Positions 17,262-26,568 of a stretch of 50,187 nt of DNA are shown in pieces. Below the pieces are notes generated by a model. It did no database searches and had not been told where the DNA came from. It saw only the letters and a list, made by a program, of their open reading frames with translations. The DNA lies in NCBI GenBank assembly GCA_031289415.1, contig JAITPN010000060.1:1-50187 (forward strand). The letters are read 5' to 3'. A program made the translations under genes and the position numbers. The stretch's first letter is position 1. The number at the start of each line of letters is the position of its first letter. The DNA comes from Prevotellaceae bacterium. GTDB lineage: Bacteria > Bacteroidota > Bacteroidia > Bacteroidales > UBA932.

Positions 17262-19097
17262 TTATTGATATTCAATGACCGACGGTACGTCGGGCGTGAA
17301 GCGCATCATGCGCATACGTTGGTTGTCGCTCAACTCAATCCAGCTCTTGTTGCCGTGTGACGGATTGATTACCGCATAGCCGAATTGAAGTTGTATAGAC
17401 CTAAATATCAACCGGTCGTTCAGAATACGGAAGCCCGCTCCCACAGTGGTATAGAAATCATGTGATGACAATTTATAGTAATTGTCGTTTAACCATCCGA
17501 AATCACAAAAGCCGTAAAATGCAATTCTGAAATTGTAGAAATAGATTGGCGCAAAATATACTGATTCCGTTCGGAATAACAACCGGCTTAGTCCGTAGGT
17601 TTCTCGCTGCAAACCCAACATGCGCAATGTGTTATTGTTGTTGAACGTGATTTTTTCGCGTTCGCCGTCTAAGCGGTGAAATCCGGCGGTGTAATTGGCG
17701 TAGAGGAAATTACGGATGTGCCCTTTTCCTACTTTATACAAATTGGTAAAATAGTCTATTCCTGCCGAAAATACCGATTGTTGAGGCGTGAAATCATCAA
17801 GAAAATAAGAGCCGTATGTTATGCTATGTTGAAGAAAACCGAAATTATTCATAAATCCGGCGCTCCACCCCAGCGCCAAATAATTGCGGTTGGCATATTC
17901 GTCCCACGCCCGCCCGCCGGTGAGTTCGAGCTTATAGCCATGCGGAATGTCTTCACTCACGCCAAAACTGTAGATGTGTGAGCCGCGGTAAAAACTTTCG
18001 GAATAAATGCCTACAGAGAGCAAGGCTGTTAGCGGGCTGCGGTAATAGGGATTTATGGTTTCGGACATGTATCCGTCGTAGTCAATGTTTTGTGTGTTCG
18101 TAACCCGCCCTATGGTGTATATATTTTGTTTGCTGTTTTTTATATGCCGTGAAACGCCGCCCCACACATCAAAAATTTGCCGCTTGATATGATAGGCGGT
18201 GTCAGTCAGCATTTGCCCTTCCATGCCTTCATATAGTTGATACAAAAAGCCAACCGCATAATCGGACGGTTTAATGAGCGCTTTTTTTACTTGCGTCATG
18301 TACGTGCTTTCTTCATAACTACGGTCGATGAGAAAATCGGCGTCGAAGAATGACCCGCTAAAGTTGTGAATATTATAGCCCAACCTATATCCCGACCATA
18401 CAGGATTTCCCAATCGGAAATACGAACCGCCTGTAATTCGATGCCCGATGCCGATGAAATTTTCATCATAAACCGACACACGGTACTCTTCCATTGCGCG
18501 TTTTTCATAAAAGGCGGCGTTGATGCTCCATTGGTCGCGCGAATGTACGAAAATTTCTACTTTGTCCTCCTCTTCGTCGTACGGTGCAATGATAATGTAC
18601 GCATCGGCAATGTAGTTGAGCCTGCGCAATAATTCTTCATTGAGAATCATGGTGGCGGCGTCGAGTTGGTCGCCTACCTTGAATAACAGGTTTTGGCGGA
18701 TTATCCGTTCACGTGTTTTGACGTGAACGGAATTTACCAATTTTGGAATGAAATGATCCGTCGTATCGCCATATACATTTTTCGGCAAGATATGAATGGC
18801 GGCTATTTCCTTGCCCTCAAACGTAGAAAAATAACGGGTTTCATCAGTGAGTTTTTTAGAGGCTTCGCGTGCCCCTCTGCCTGTCCAGTCTTTATTTACT
18901 ACAATAGAATTTACAATAAAATTGGTAAATTCCGATTTTTTTGAACGCTCTTTTAATCCGTCGAAAAATCGGTTGGACTTAATATATTTTTTGCGCAAAG
19001 CAATAGAATCGGCTGCTGCAATTTGCTTTTCGGTTACCTGTGCAAAAGATGCGGCGGTAATTGTCAGACACAATGCGATGCCAATTAACCGTTTCAT
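17262..19097 (-). CDS. POTRA-domain outer-membrane barrel protein (BamA/TamA-like)
   Basis: 611-aa exported protein (signal MKRLIGIALCLTITAASFAQ). Residues about 95-195 contain a POTRA-like unit (IRQNLLFKVGDQLDAATMILNEELLRRLNYIADAYIII), then amphipathic strands typical of a 16-strand barrel through to the end. It has far fewer POTRA modules than BamA and no lipobox. It may help insert or export surface proteins, but the exact role is unknown. Downstream of pruA with a 16-bp gap, so likely cotranscribed. Confidence 0.75.
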   Translation of the reverse strand: MKRLIGIALCLTITAASFAQVTEKQIAAADSIALRKKYIKSNRFFDGLKERSKKSEFTNFIVNSIVVNKDWTGRGAREASKKLTDETRYFSTFEGKEIAAIHILPKNVYGDTTDHFIPKLVNSVHVKTRERIIRQNLLFKVGDQLDAATMILNEELLRRLNYIADAYIIIAPYDEEEDKVEIFVHSRDQWSINAAFYEKRAMEEYRVSVYDENFIGIGHRITGGSYFRLGNPVWSGYRLGYNIHNFSGSFFDADFLIDRSYEESTYMTQVKKALIKPSDYAVGFLYQLYEGMEGQMLTDTAYHIKRQIFDVWGGVSRHIKNSKQNIYTIGRVTNTQNIDYDGYMSETINPYYRSPLTALLSVGIYSESFYRGSHIYSFGVSEDIPHGYKLELTGGRAWDEYANRNYLALGWSAGFMNNFGFLQHSITYGSYFLDDFTPQQSVFSAGIDYFTNLYKVGKGHIRNFLYANYTAGFHRLDGEREKITFNNNNTLRMLGLQRETYGLSRLLFRTESVYFAPIYFYNFRIAFYGFCDFGWLNDNYYKLSSHDFYTTVGAGFRILNDRLIFRSIQLQFGYAVINPSHGNKSWIELSDNQRMRMMRFTPDVPSVIEYQ

Positions 19098-19113
19098 TAC
19101 TTGGAACTAAAAT

Positions 19114-20748
19114 CTAAACCGCAAGAAACGGATAGCGGTAATCTTCTGCCGGAACAAACGTTTCTTTGATAGTTTGAGGCGACACCCAACGTATCAGATT
19201 CCATAGCGAACCTGCTTTGTCGTTTGTGCCCGAAGCCCTTGCTCCGCCAAAGGGTTGCTGCCCTACGACTGCGCCGGTGGGTTTATCGTTAATGTAGAAA
19301 TTACCTGCGGCATGCGCCAGTTTTTCGGATGCTTCCACAATGACAGCCCTGTCTTTGGCAAAAATGCAGCCTGTGAGGGCATAAGCCGACGTGGTATTCA
19401 CCGTATCGAGCAATGCGCTCCATTCGGCGTCTTCGTACACATAAATAGTCATCACAGGTCCGAAAATTTCTTCTTCCATCGTTTTGAAGTGCGGATTGGT
19501 AGTTACTACCACCGTAGGGTCAATGAAATAGCCTTTGCTGTCGTCGTAAGTTCCGCCGGCAATAATTTCGGCGTCTTCGGCTTGTTTGCAATAGTCAATG
19601 TATCCTGAAATATTTTTGAACGCCGCTTTGTCAATTACGGCATTTACGAAATTCGACGGATCGTCTGGCGTGCCTATTTTTATGGTTTTTATTTCGCTTA
19701 CTAACAGTTCTTTTACTGATTTCCACAGCGATTTCGGAATGTAGGCACGCGAGGCAGCCGAACATTTTTGTCCCTGAAATTCAAAAGAACCGCGAATGAT
19801 GTTTGCCACTACAGGTTTTACGTCCGCCGACGGATGTACTACAAAAAAGTCCTTACCGCCTGTTTCTCCTACAATACGCGGATAAGCACGGTAGTTGTGA
19901 ATATTATTGCCTATCGTTTTCCAAATTTCGCGGAATACGGCGGTCGAGCCTGTGAAGTGGATGCCTGCAAAATCGGGATGGTTGAAAATAACTTCGCCCG
20001 CTTCTTTTCCGCTTACGAACACAAGATTTATGACGCCGTCGGGCAATCCTGCTTCCTGTAATAATTGCATTAGGAAATGTGCAGAATAGATTTGTGTATT
20101 AGACACTTTCCATACTACCGTGTTGCCCATCATGGCAGGCGACGTAGGTAAATTCCCTGCAATAGACGTGAAATTAAACGGCGTGAGCGCAAATACAAAG
20201 CCTTCGAGCGGACGGTAGCTTGAACGATTCCACATGGTAGCCGACGACGAAGGTTGGTCTTTGTAGAGTTGCGTCATATAATAAGTATTGAAGCGGAAGA
20301 AATCAATGAGTTCGCAAGCCGCGTCAATTTCTGCCTGAAATACGTTTTTCGATTGCGCCAGCATGGTGGCGGCGTTCAGTACATAACGGTATTTATAAGC
20401 CAACAGGTCGGCGGCTTTCATAAATATGGCGGCGCGGTCGTGCCACGCCAACGCTTCCCATGCGGGTTTGGCTTTCAAGGCGGCGGCAATGGCTGCTTCT
20501 ACTTGTGTTTTGTTACCTACGTGATATTGTCCTATCACATGTTGGTGGTCGTGCGGCGGCGTGATAGCTTTCAGTTGTCCGGTGCGGACTTCCTTGCCGT
20601 CAATAACCATCGGCACTTCAATGTGTTCGCCATACATTTTTTTGTAGGCGTCTAACAAGGCTTTGCGTTCGGGCGTTCCGGGCGCATACGATTTCACCGG
20701 CTCGTTTGCCGGCAGGGCAATATAAAAATTTCCGTTTTGCATATACAT
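19114..20748 (-). CDS. pruA: 1-pyrroline-5-carboxylate dehydrogenase (L-glutamate gamma-semialdehyde dehydrogenase)
   Basis: 544-aa aldehyde dehydrogenase oxidising glutamate semialdehyde to glutamate, the last step of proline breakdown. Catalytic Glu is in RIVGETGGKDFFVVH and catalytic Cys in FEFQGQKCSAASRAY; NAD-binding loop FTGSTAVFREI is present. The length and PFNFTSIAGNLPTSPAMMGN block match the mono-functional P5CDH type, without a PutA proline dehydrogenase domain. Start could be 20748 or the ATG two codons on; both are before the conserved FYIALPANEPVKSYAPG. Confidence 0.95.
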   Translation of the reverse strand: MYMQNGNFYIALPANEPVKSYAPGTPERKALLDAYKKMYGEHIEVPMVIDGKEVRTGQLKAITPPHDHQHVIGQYHVGNKTQVEAAIAAALKAKPAWEALAWHDRAAIFMKAADLLAYKYRYVLNAATMLAQSKNVFQAEIDAACELIDFFRFNTYYMTQLYKDQPSSSATMWNRSSYRPLEGFVFALTPFNFTSIAGNLPTSPAMMGNTVVWKVSNTQIYSAHFLMQLLQEAGLPDGVINLVFVSGKEAGEVIFNHPDFAGIHFTGSTAVFREIWKTIGNNIHNYRAYPRIVGETGGKDFFVVHPSADVKPVVANIIRGSFEFQGQKCSAASRAYIPKSLWKSVKELLVSEIKTIKIGTPDDPSNFVNAVIDKAAFKNISGYIDYCKQAEDAEIIAGGTYDDSKGYFIDPTVVVTTNPHFKTMEEEIFGPVMTIYVYEDAEWSALLDTVNTTSAYALTGCIFAKDRAVIVEASEKLAHAAGNFYINDKPTGAVVGQQPFGGARASGTNDKAGSLWNLIRWVSPQTIKETFVPAEDYRYPFLAV

Positions 20749-20768
20749 TTAATAAATAAATTAAACAA

Positions 20769-20799
20769 CAAATGTACTGATTTTTCGGGAAAATACAAA
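20769..20799 (-). promoter_or_regulatory. pruA promoter
   Basis: Reverse strand: -33 TTTG (20796-20799), 19-bp spacer, -7 TACATTTG (20769-20776), 20 bp before the ATG. Confidence 0.7.
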
Positions 20800-20886
20800 A
20801 ATATATATTTTTCACTTGCCGGAAAACTGTAAAAAATAAATAAACATTCCGAAGGTTAAATCCTGTTTATGTATATTTTTTCATAG

Positions 20887-21697
20887 CTATGTTTCTGTTA
20901 TTCTTGTTATCAATTTTACGCTACTATTCAGCTTATCTGCAATGTATATAACTTTCCATTCGTCATAGACCATATATCCCCCCAATTTCGCATCAACAAT
21001 TAACACATACTCGTTGTTAGATGTTACTGTTAATTCTGTTGACAAATTATATATGTTAGACGGCGTTCTTCCGTGAGCTAACAGTAATGTGTTGGTTGAG
21101 AAATCTATGGCAGGCGGTACATCATCCTCATGGCAGACAAGGTAATTTTGTAATTCTTCCGCACTGTTAATTACGATTACCGTATCGTAGGGTATCGAAG
21201 CCCAATTGTAGGCGCAAGTGTCCACGGTAGGAATATCATCCGGATAAATTACTTTTTTTAACACGACGTGCTGTGCCGTCAATTTATCCACCAGCGTGTC
21301 GATACGCCATGAGTGGGCAATAGCCGTGCCGTCTAACGTCAAGGTAACTTCCAACGTGTCGCCGTTCGTTGACTTTATTAGCCTGTTTGTCATACTTTCA
21401 ATGCCTCTGCTTGGGTAGTATCCACGCACTAATAGTAAAGTTTTTTTTGTAAAATCTATGCCGGGCGACACTACGCTTGTTTCGCCGCATGAGAAATAAG
21501 TTTTAAATTCTGCTTCGCTGTTAATCAGAATTACGGTATCAGCCGGTATGGCGTTCCAGTTTGCCGTGCAAGTGTCTGTCGGCTCAGGTTCTGTCGGCTC
21601 AGGTTCTGTCGATTCGGTGTCGGGTACATATTCGCAACGCTACATACTTATCATGCAGGTAAATATAATTACTATATAAAGAAGGTATATTTTTCAT
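20887..21697 (-). pseudogene. Two-repeat lipoprotein gene with disrupted 5' end
   Basis: An open frame from 21639 to 20887 encodes two related units of about 105 residues (CTANWNAIPADTVILINS... and CAYNWASIPYDTVIVINS..., each followed by an IDF.T.TLLL.... block). Upstream in the same frame lies a lipoprotein-like hydrophobic stretch (YLLYIVIIFTCMISM) that is interrupted by TAG at 21640-21642, and its natural ATG at 21697 is out of frame because of the length of the A run after it. The Pro/Glu spacer EPTEPEPT follows the expected lipid Cys. As given, no start yields the signal peptide; a GTG at 21471 would make a truncated cytosolic protein. Either real decay or sequencing errors. The function of the repeated domain is not known. 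Confidence 0.6.
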
Positions 21698-21771
21698 AAT
21701 TAAATAACTATGTTTAGATGTTAGTAACATAAAATGATTATTTGAAACAAATGCTTCTTACAATAAGAAAG

Positions 21772-22890
21772 TTATGGTATATTTTTTACAAAAAAAACTT
21801 TTTTCGTATTTATTACATTTAATTTTTTGCTTGTCAACAACCCGATGCACCGCCCTTTGTTTCCGACGGCGCAGTAGTAGATATAAGATGTATTGTTCGC
21901 AGGATTGTAAACGAGCGATATTTTATGGGCATATTGCGCGTCAAGTCCTGTAGGATGCCCGCCGAATTTATAAAGCGGTTCGGGGTCTGCCGTCCAATGT
22001 ATCAAGTCGCGGGAAAAAGCAACCATAATACTTGCTCCGCCTTTGCCGACGCCGAAATAAATCATTGTCCAATGGTCGCCGTCTTTGTAAACTTTCGGGT
22101 CGGAAGCAAAATTCGAGTCGTACTGTCCGGCGCGGGTAGCAAGCACCGGATTATATGGATAGCGAGTCCAATGCACCAAATCGTTGGACAGGGCAAGCCC
22201 TATTTGCTCCACTCCCTCGTTTGCCGCATTGTAGAAATTATAGTACGTACCTTCATGTTCGACGAGCCAAGGCTGATAAATACAATCTTTTTCCCAAGGT
22301 TTAATATCGCTTTGGTAAACAGAAAGTATAGGGTCGGAAACTTCGCGCTTCCACGTCAGTCCGTTGTCGCTGACGGCTACGCTTTCATACCCCGGTCGCA
22401 TTTCGTAACCGCCCTGCTGCGGATAGCAACCGTATAACGTCCAGTATTTACCGTCTTTCTTTTTTAATACTCGGGGCGCTTTGGCGTCCCAATTATCATA
22501 AAGGTATGCGCCTATCACGCAACCGCCGTAATCAAATTCGCCTTCTGCGCCGAAACCCATTGCAAGTCGCGGATTTGTCCAATGAATCAAATCTTTGCTC
22601 TCTGCCACAAAGGAGTTATATCCCTGTCCGTTAAACCCGATAAAACTCATATACCAAACATCCTGTTTCCCTTCGAGTTGATAGACAATAGATACATCGA
22701 AATCCTTAAAATCTTCCATACCGGGAATTTTATAATCCGAAGGAATGACCGGGTCGGGGTAATAATGCCAATTCCGGTAAGGTTTACTCCATTTGTCCAT
22801 AGTAGCGGAATCAATTTTGTCCGGAGATTCCTGAGAATATGCCGTTGCAAAACAGCACACTAATAACGCTAAAATACTTTTTTTCAACAT
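21772..22890 (-). CDS. Exported five-bladed beta-propeller glycosidase, GH43-like
   Basis: 372-aa product with a Sec signal (MLKKSILALLVCCFATAYSQ). The body has blade repeats typical of GH43/GH117/GH130-like hydrolases: WYMSFIGF, AESKDLIHWT, YGGCVIGAYLYD, ALSNDLVHWTRYPYNPVL, SNFASDPKVYKDGDHW, AFSRDLIHWTADPEPLY. The (S)xDLxHWT motif occurs three times. The exact family and substrate cannot be set without a search. Divergent from the oxidoreductase operon starting at 23138, with its own promoter at 22920-22951, which suggests a shared pathway. Confidence 0.75.
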   Translation of the reverse strand: MLKKSILALLVCCFATAYSQESPDKIDSATMDKWSKPYRNWHYYPDPVIPSDYKIPGMEDFKDFDVSIVYQLEGKQDVWYMSFIGFNGQGYNSFVAESKDLIHWTNPRLAMGFGAEGEFDYGGCVIGAYLYDNWDAKAPRVLKKKDGKYWTLYGCYPQQGGYEMRPGYESVAVSDNGLTWKREVSDPILSVYQSDIKPWEKDCIYQPWLVEHEGTYYNFYNAANEGVEQIGLALSNDLVHWTRYPYNPVLATRAGQYDSNFASDPKVYKDGDHWTMIYFGVGKGGASIMVAFSRDLIHWTADPEPLYKFGGHPTGLDAQYAHKISLVYNPANNTSYIYYCAVGNKGRCIGLLTSKKLNVINTKKVFFVKNIP

Positions 22891-22919
22891 TTGTAATCTA
22901 TTTTTAATTAGTTGTATTG

Positions 22920-22951
22920 CAAAGGTATGGAGTATTTTTTACAAAAACAAA
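22920..22951 (-). promoter_or_regulatory. Promoter of the propeller glycosidase
   Basis: Reverse strand: -33 TTTG (22948-22951), 20-bp spacer, -7 TACCTTTGC (22920-22927 for the core), 29 bp before the ATG. Confidence 0.75.
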
Positions 22952-23068
22952 ACTTTTCTCGTATTTATTTCGTTAAAAAAGGATTGAAATATGTTCAAAT
23001 ATTTATATATCAAATATTTTATTATTTGTTGTCCTATATTTCACCAAAAATACAAAAAAACATTTTCC

Positions 23069-23099
23069 TTTGAGAATTTGAATATTATTTGTACATTTG
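23069..23099 (+). promoter_or_regulatory. Promoter of the oxidoreductase operon
   Basis: Forward strand: -33 TTTG (23069-23072), 19-bp spacer, -7 TACATTTGC (core 23092-23099), 38 bp before the ATG at 23138. The 117 bp between the two divergent promoters is A/T-rich and free of genes. Confidence 0.75.
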
Positions 23100-23137
23100 C
23101 AACTTTTAAAAATTATAACACTAAAAAAATTTAAGAT

Positions 23138-24631
23138 ATGGCATCAAGTATTTCAAGAAGAAAATTTCTTGCTTCAGGAGCCACCGCCGCGCTTGGGTTG
23201 GCAATAGCTCCGACTATTATACCTAACACGGTGTTGGGTAAAAGCGCAGGCGGCAATCATATAGCGCCGAGCGATAAGTTAAATATTTTAGGCGTCGGTA
23301 TCGGCGGTCGCGGTCATAGCGTATTAGATGCGCTAAAGAGCCAGAATATCATCGGGCTTTGCGACGTAGACTGGAAGTATGCTGCAAAAGCGTTCGGTGA
23401 ATTTCCAAATGCAAAAAAATATTGGGATTATCGGCGCATGTTTGAAGAACTTGGTAAATCGGCGGATGCCGTAATGGTGGCTACGGCTGACCATACGCAT
23501 GCTATCATTGCTTCCGAAGCGATTACGATGGGTAAACACGTGTATGTGGAAAAACCGCTTACGCACACTGTTTACGAATCGCGACTGTTGACGAAACTTG
23601 CCGCTAAATATAAGGTAGCCACTCAAATGGGTAACCAAGGCGCTTCGGGTGAAGGCGTTCGTCAAATCTGCGACTGGATTTGGAACGGCGAAATAGGCGA
23701 AGTGAAACGTGTGGATACGTTTACCGACCGTCCGATTTGGCCTCAAGGCTTGAATGCGCCGCAAAACGGACAATGGATACCCGACAACTTGAACTGGGAA
23801 TTATTTACCGGTCCTGCGAAACTAATTCCTTACAACGAAGTGTATCATCCGTGGAATTGGCGCGGCTGGTGGGCTTATGGTACAGGTGCGCTGGGCGATA
23901 TGGCTTGTCACATCATGCACCCGATTTTCAAAGCGTTGAAATTGGGTTATCCGACAAAAGTGCAAGGCAGTTCATCCTTGTTGCTTACCGATTGTGCGCC
24001 TACGGCTCAGACCGTGCGCTACACTTTCCCCGAACGTAAAGTTGCCGACGTGAAGAAAATTAAATTCCCCGAAGTGAAAATCACTTGGTATGACGGCGGT
24101 ATCAAACCGATGTTGCCCGACGGATGGCCTGCCGGAAGGAATATGAACAATCAAGGCGGCGCTGCTATTTTCTATGGTACAAAAGATACGTTGATTTGCG
24201 GTTGTTATGGCGTTAGTCCGTGGTTGCTTTCGGGCAGAACCCCAAAATCGCCTAAAACACAACGCGAAATTACCGTAGGACATGAAATGGACTGGGTACG
24301 CGCTTGCAAAGAAAGCCCCGAGTCGCGCGTGAAAAGCGCTTCCGATTTCAGCGAAACAGGTCCGTTCAACGAAATGGTTGTGATGGGCGTGTTGGGCGTT
24401 CGTCTTCAAGGCTTGAACAAAGAATTGGAATGGGACGGCGAAAACATGCAGTTTACCAATATCTCGGACGATGATAAATTCCAAATCACAAAAGCCGATA
24501 ACTTTAAGATAGTGAACGGTCATCCGACTTTCAACAAAGATATGGAAGACGTGGTGGCAAAACCGTTTGCCGAAGAACTGATAAAGCACACTTATCGCGA
24601 CGGCTGGAAATTACCGGATATGCCGAGATAA
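23138..24631 (+). CDS. Exported Gfo/Idh/MocA-family oxidoreductase 1
   Basis: 497-aa NAD(P)-dependent sugar oxidoreductase. A twin-arginine signal (SISRRKFLASGATAALGLA) suggests folded, cofactor-loaded export by Tat. The Rossmann fold follows (LNILGVGIGGRGHSVLDAL), with the family motif HVYVEKPLTHT (about 127-137) and the substrate domain with GWWAYGTGALGDMACHIMHP (His ligand region). Such secreted members occur with DUF1080 and TIM-barrel isomerase genes, as here, and are thought to oxidise glycosides at C3. First gene of a three-gene operon. Confidence 0.9.
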   Translation: MASSISRRKFLASGATAALGLAIAPTIIPNTVLGKSAGGNHIAPSDKLNILGVGIGGRGHSVLDALKSQNIIGLCDVDWKYAAKAFGEFPNAKKYWDYRRMFEELGKSADAVMVATADHTHAIIASEAITMGKHVYVEKPLTHTVYESRLLTKLAAKYKVATQMGNQGASGEGVRQICDWIWNGEIGEVKRVDTFTDRPIWPQGLNAPQNGQWIPDNLNWELFTGPAKLIPYNEVYHPWNWRGWWAYGTGALGDMACHIMHPIFKALKLGYPTKVQGSSSLLLTDCAPTAQTVRYTFPERKVADVKKIKFPEVKITWYDGGIKPMLPDGWPAGRNMNNQGGAAIFYGTKDTLICGCYGVSPWLLSGRTPKSPKTQREITVGHEMDWVRACKESPESRVKSASDFSETGPFNEMVVMGVLGVRLQGLNKELEWDGENMQFTNISDDDKFQITKADNFKIVNGHPTFNKDMEDVVAKPFAEELIKHTYRDGWKLPDMPR

Positions 24632-24672
24632 TAATATAAATGTATGAAATTAAATTTTAAAAATAAAACACA

Positions 24673-25506
24673 ATGAGAAAAAAAGTTACATTACTACTAA
24701 ATGGTGTTGTTGTGGCGGCTATGTTTGCTGCATGCAATGGCGGCGCTAAAAAAACGCCGGAATATACGGTAATAGAAAAACCGACAGTGGATATTTCTAC
24801 TTTCGCCACCGATGAAAACGGCTATGTCGTTATCTTCGACGGAACGTTGAACGGATGGCGCGGCTACGGCAAAGACGGCGTACCCGGAAAATGGATTGTT
24901 GAAGACAGCTGTATCAAATTCAATGGTACAGGCGACGGAGAAGCTCAGGATTCCGACGGCGGCGACTTGATTTTTGCGCACAAATTCAAAAATTTTGAAT
25001 TGAGCATAGATTGGAAAATCTCCAAAGGCGGCAATTCAGGCATCCTTTATTTGGCGCAGGAAATTGAAACGAAAGGTAAAGACGGGAAACCTCAGGTTGA
25101 GCCTATCTACATTTCGGCTCCCGAATCGCAGGTTTTGGATAATGAAAATCATCCCGATGCAAAATTAGGCATTGACGGCAACCGTCAGTCAAGTTCATTG
25201 TATGACATGATTCCTGCCGTGCCGCAAAATGCAAAGCCCTATGGCGAATGGAACACCACCACGATTACCGTGTTTAAAGGAACGGTTATCCACGTCCAAA
25301 ACGGCACGAACGTATTGGAATACCACTTGTGGACGCCGCGGTGGACAGAAATGCTGCAAGCAAGCAAGTTCAACGAAAAAGAGTGGCCTCTGGCATTCGA
25401 ACTGTTGAACAACTGCGGCGGAAAGAATCATGAAGGTTATATCGGATTACAAGACCACGGAGATGACGTGTGGTATCGTAATATCCGGGTGAAGATTTTG
25501 GACTAA
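24673..25506 (+). CDS. DUF1080 lipoprotein (3-keto-disaccharide hydrolase family)
   Basis: 277-aa lipoprotein (lipobox FAAC at about residue 21) with a concanavalin-like DUF1080 fold: VIFDGTLNGWRGYG, FELSIDWKISKGGNSGILYLAQE, SSLYDMIPAVPQNAKPYGEWNTTTI, and C-terminal GYIGLQDHGDDVWYRNIRVKILD. All are hallmark positions of the family. Characterised relatives hydrolyse or eliminate 3-keto-glycosides. 41 bp downstream of the oxidoreductase; the expected order of action is oxidation, then cleavage. Confidence 0.9.
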   Translation: MRKKVTLLLNGVVVAAMFAACNGGAKKTPEYTVIEKPTVDISTFATDENGYVVIFDGTLNGWRGYGKDGVPGKWIVEDSCIKFNGTGDGEAQDSDGGDLIFAHKFKNFELSIDWKISKGGNSGILYLAQEIETKGKDGKPQVEPIYISAPESQVLDNENHPDAKLGIDGNRQSSSLYDMIPAVPQNAKPYGEWNTTTITVFKGTVIHVQNGTNVLEYHLWTPRWTEMLQASKFNEKEWPLAFELLNNCGGKNHEGYIGLQDHGDDVWYRNIRVKILD

Positions 25507-25510
25507 ACGG

Positions 25511-25591
25511 ACGTTGTGATTAATAGACAACGTGATATTTGAAGATGTGAGCGTGAATGTGGTAGGGCTATGCGCCTTAACGGATTCACGC
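25511..25591 (+). other. Two intercistronic hairpins
   Basis: ACGTTGT (25511-25517) pairs with ACAACGT (25527-25533), and GCGTGAAT (25551-25558) pairs perfectly with ATTCACGC (25584-25591) around a 25-base loop. No T-run follows either. They lie between the DUF1080 and isomerase genes and may set mRNA stability or internal processing. Confidence 0.45.
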
Positions 25592-25670
25592 CGTCCTCAA
25601 ATTATAAAATGCTGAAAATTGTTGACAAAATTTATAAAATAATTGCTCAAAAGAGCTATATAAATAAAAT

Positions 25671-26534
25671 ATGATGAGAAAAATTATCTTACTATCTGCT
25701 GCTATGCTGGTTATGATGTCAGCATACGCCTCGAAAAAATTGCCGAAAAAAGACATTGCCTTGCAATTATATTCTGTGCAGGATATCTTTAAGAATTTCG
25801 ACTCAACCATTGCAAATGTCGCCGGAATGGGCTATACGGCAGTAGAAGCCGCCAATTTTGAAAACGGAAAATTCTACGGCAAAACACCCGAAGAATACAA
25901 AGCCGCTATTGAAAAAGCAGGGTTACGGTTGCTGTCGTCGCACATTGTAAAAATGTTGACGGAAACGGAACTGGAAACGAAAGATTTTTCGGAATCATTG
26001 GCTTGGTGGGACGACGCAATTACCGCACATCTTTCCGCCGGTACTAAGTATATTGTTATGCCGTGGATGGGGCTGTCTAAAAGCCTCGCCGACTTGCAGG
26101 TTTATTGCGATTATTATAACGCCGTAGGAAAAAAATGTAAAGAACGCGGCGTGTCGTTCGGTTACCATAACCACGAATATGAATATGAAAAGATAGAAGG
26201 TGTGCGGATGCTCGACTATATGCTCGAACACACCAACCCCGAATATGTATTTTTTGAATTGGACGTCTATTGGACGGTTATCGGACGGCAAAGTCCGGTG
26301 GCATATTTCCATAAATACCCCGGTCGCTTTCTGATGCTGCACATCAAAGACCACACCACGCTGGGCGAAAGCGGCATGGTGGGCTTCGACGCCATATTCA
26401 AAAATACCGATGTGGCGGGGACGAAATATATTGTTGTGGAAGTAGAACCCATCGACAATGCAGAAGAATGTGTGCGAGGAAGCATTGGTTATTTGCGAGC
26501 TTGCCCATTAGTGAAAAAAACGTATGAAAAATAA
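25671..26534 (+). CDS. Exported TIM-barrel sugar isomerase/epimerase-like protein
   Basis: 287 aa with a signal peptide (MRKIILLSAAMLVMMSAYA) and the xylose-isomerase-like/AP-endonuclease-2 fold. Metal and substrate positions can be seen in GYTAVEAANF, VSFGYHNHEYEYEK, FFELDVYWTVIGRQ, LMLHIKDHT and YIVVEVEP (Glu, Asp, His, Glu). This type accompanies Gfo/Idh/MocA and DUF1080 genes and may process the released keto sugar. Separated from DUF1080 by 164 bp containing two hairpins. Confidence 0.88.
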   Translation: MMRKIILLSAAMLVMMSAYASKKLPKKDIALQLYSVQDIFKNFDSTIANVAGMGYTAVEAANFENGKFYGKTPEEYKAAIEKAGLRLLSSHIVKMLTETELETKDFSESLAWWDDAITAHLSAGTKYIVMPWMGLSKSLADLQVYCDYYNAVGKKCKERGVSFGYHNHEYEYEKIEGVRMLDYMLEHTNPEYVFFELDVYWTVIGRQSPVAYFHKYPGRFLMLHIKDHTTLGESGMVGFDAIFKNTDVAGTKYIVVEVEPIDNAEECVRGSIGYLRACPLVKKTYEK

Positions 26535-26568
26535 TCATACAATATTGTATGTTAAAAATATATCACGC

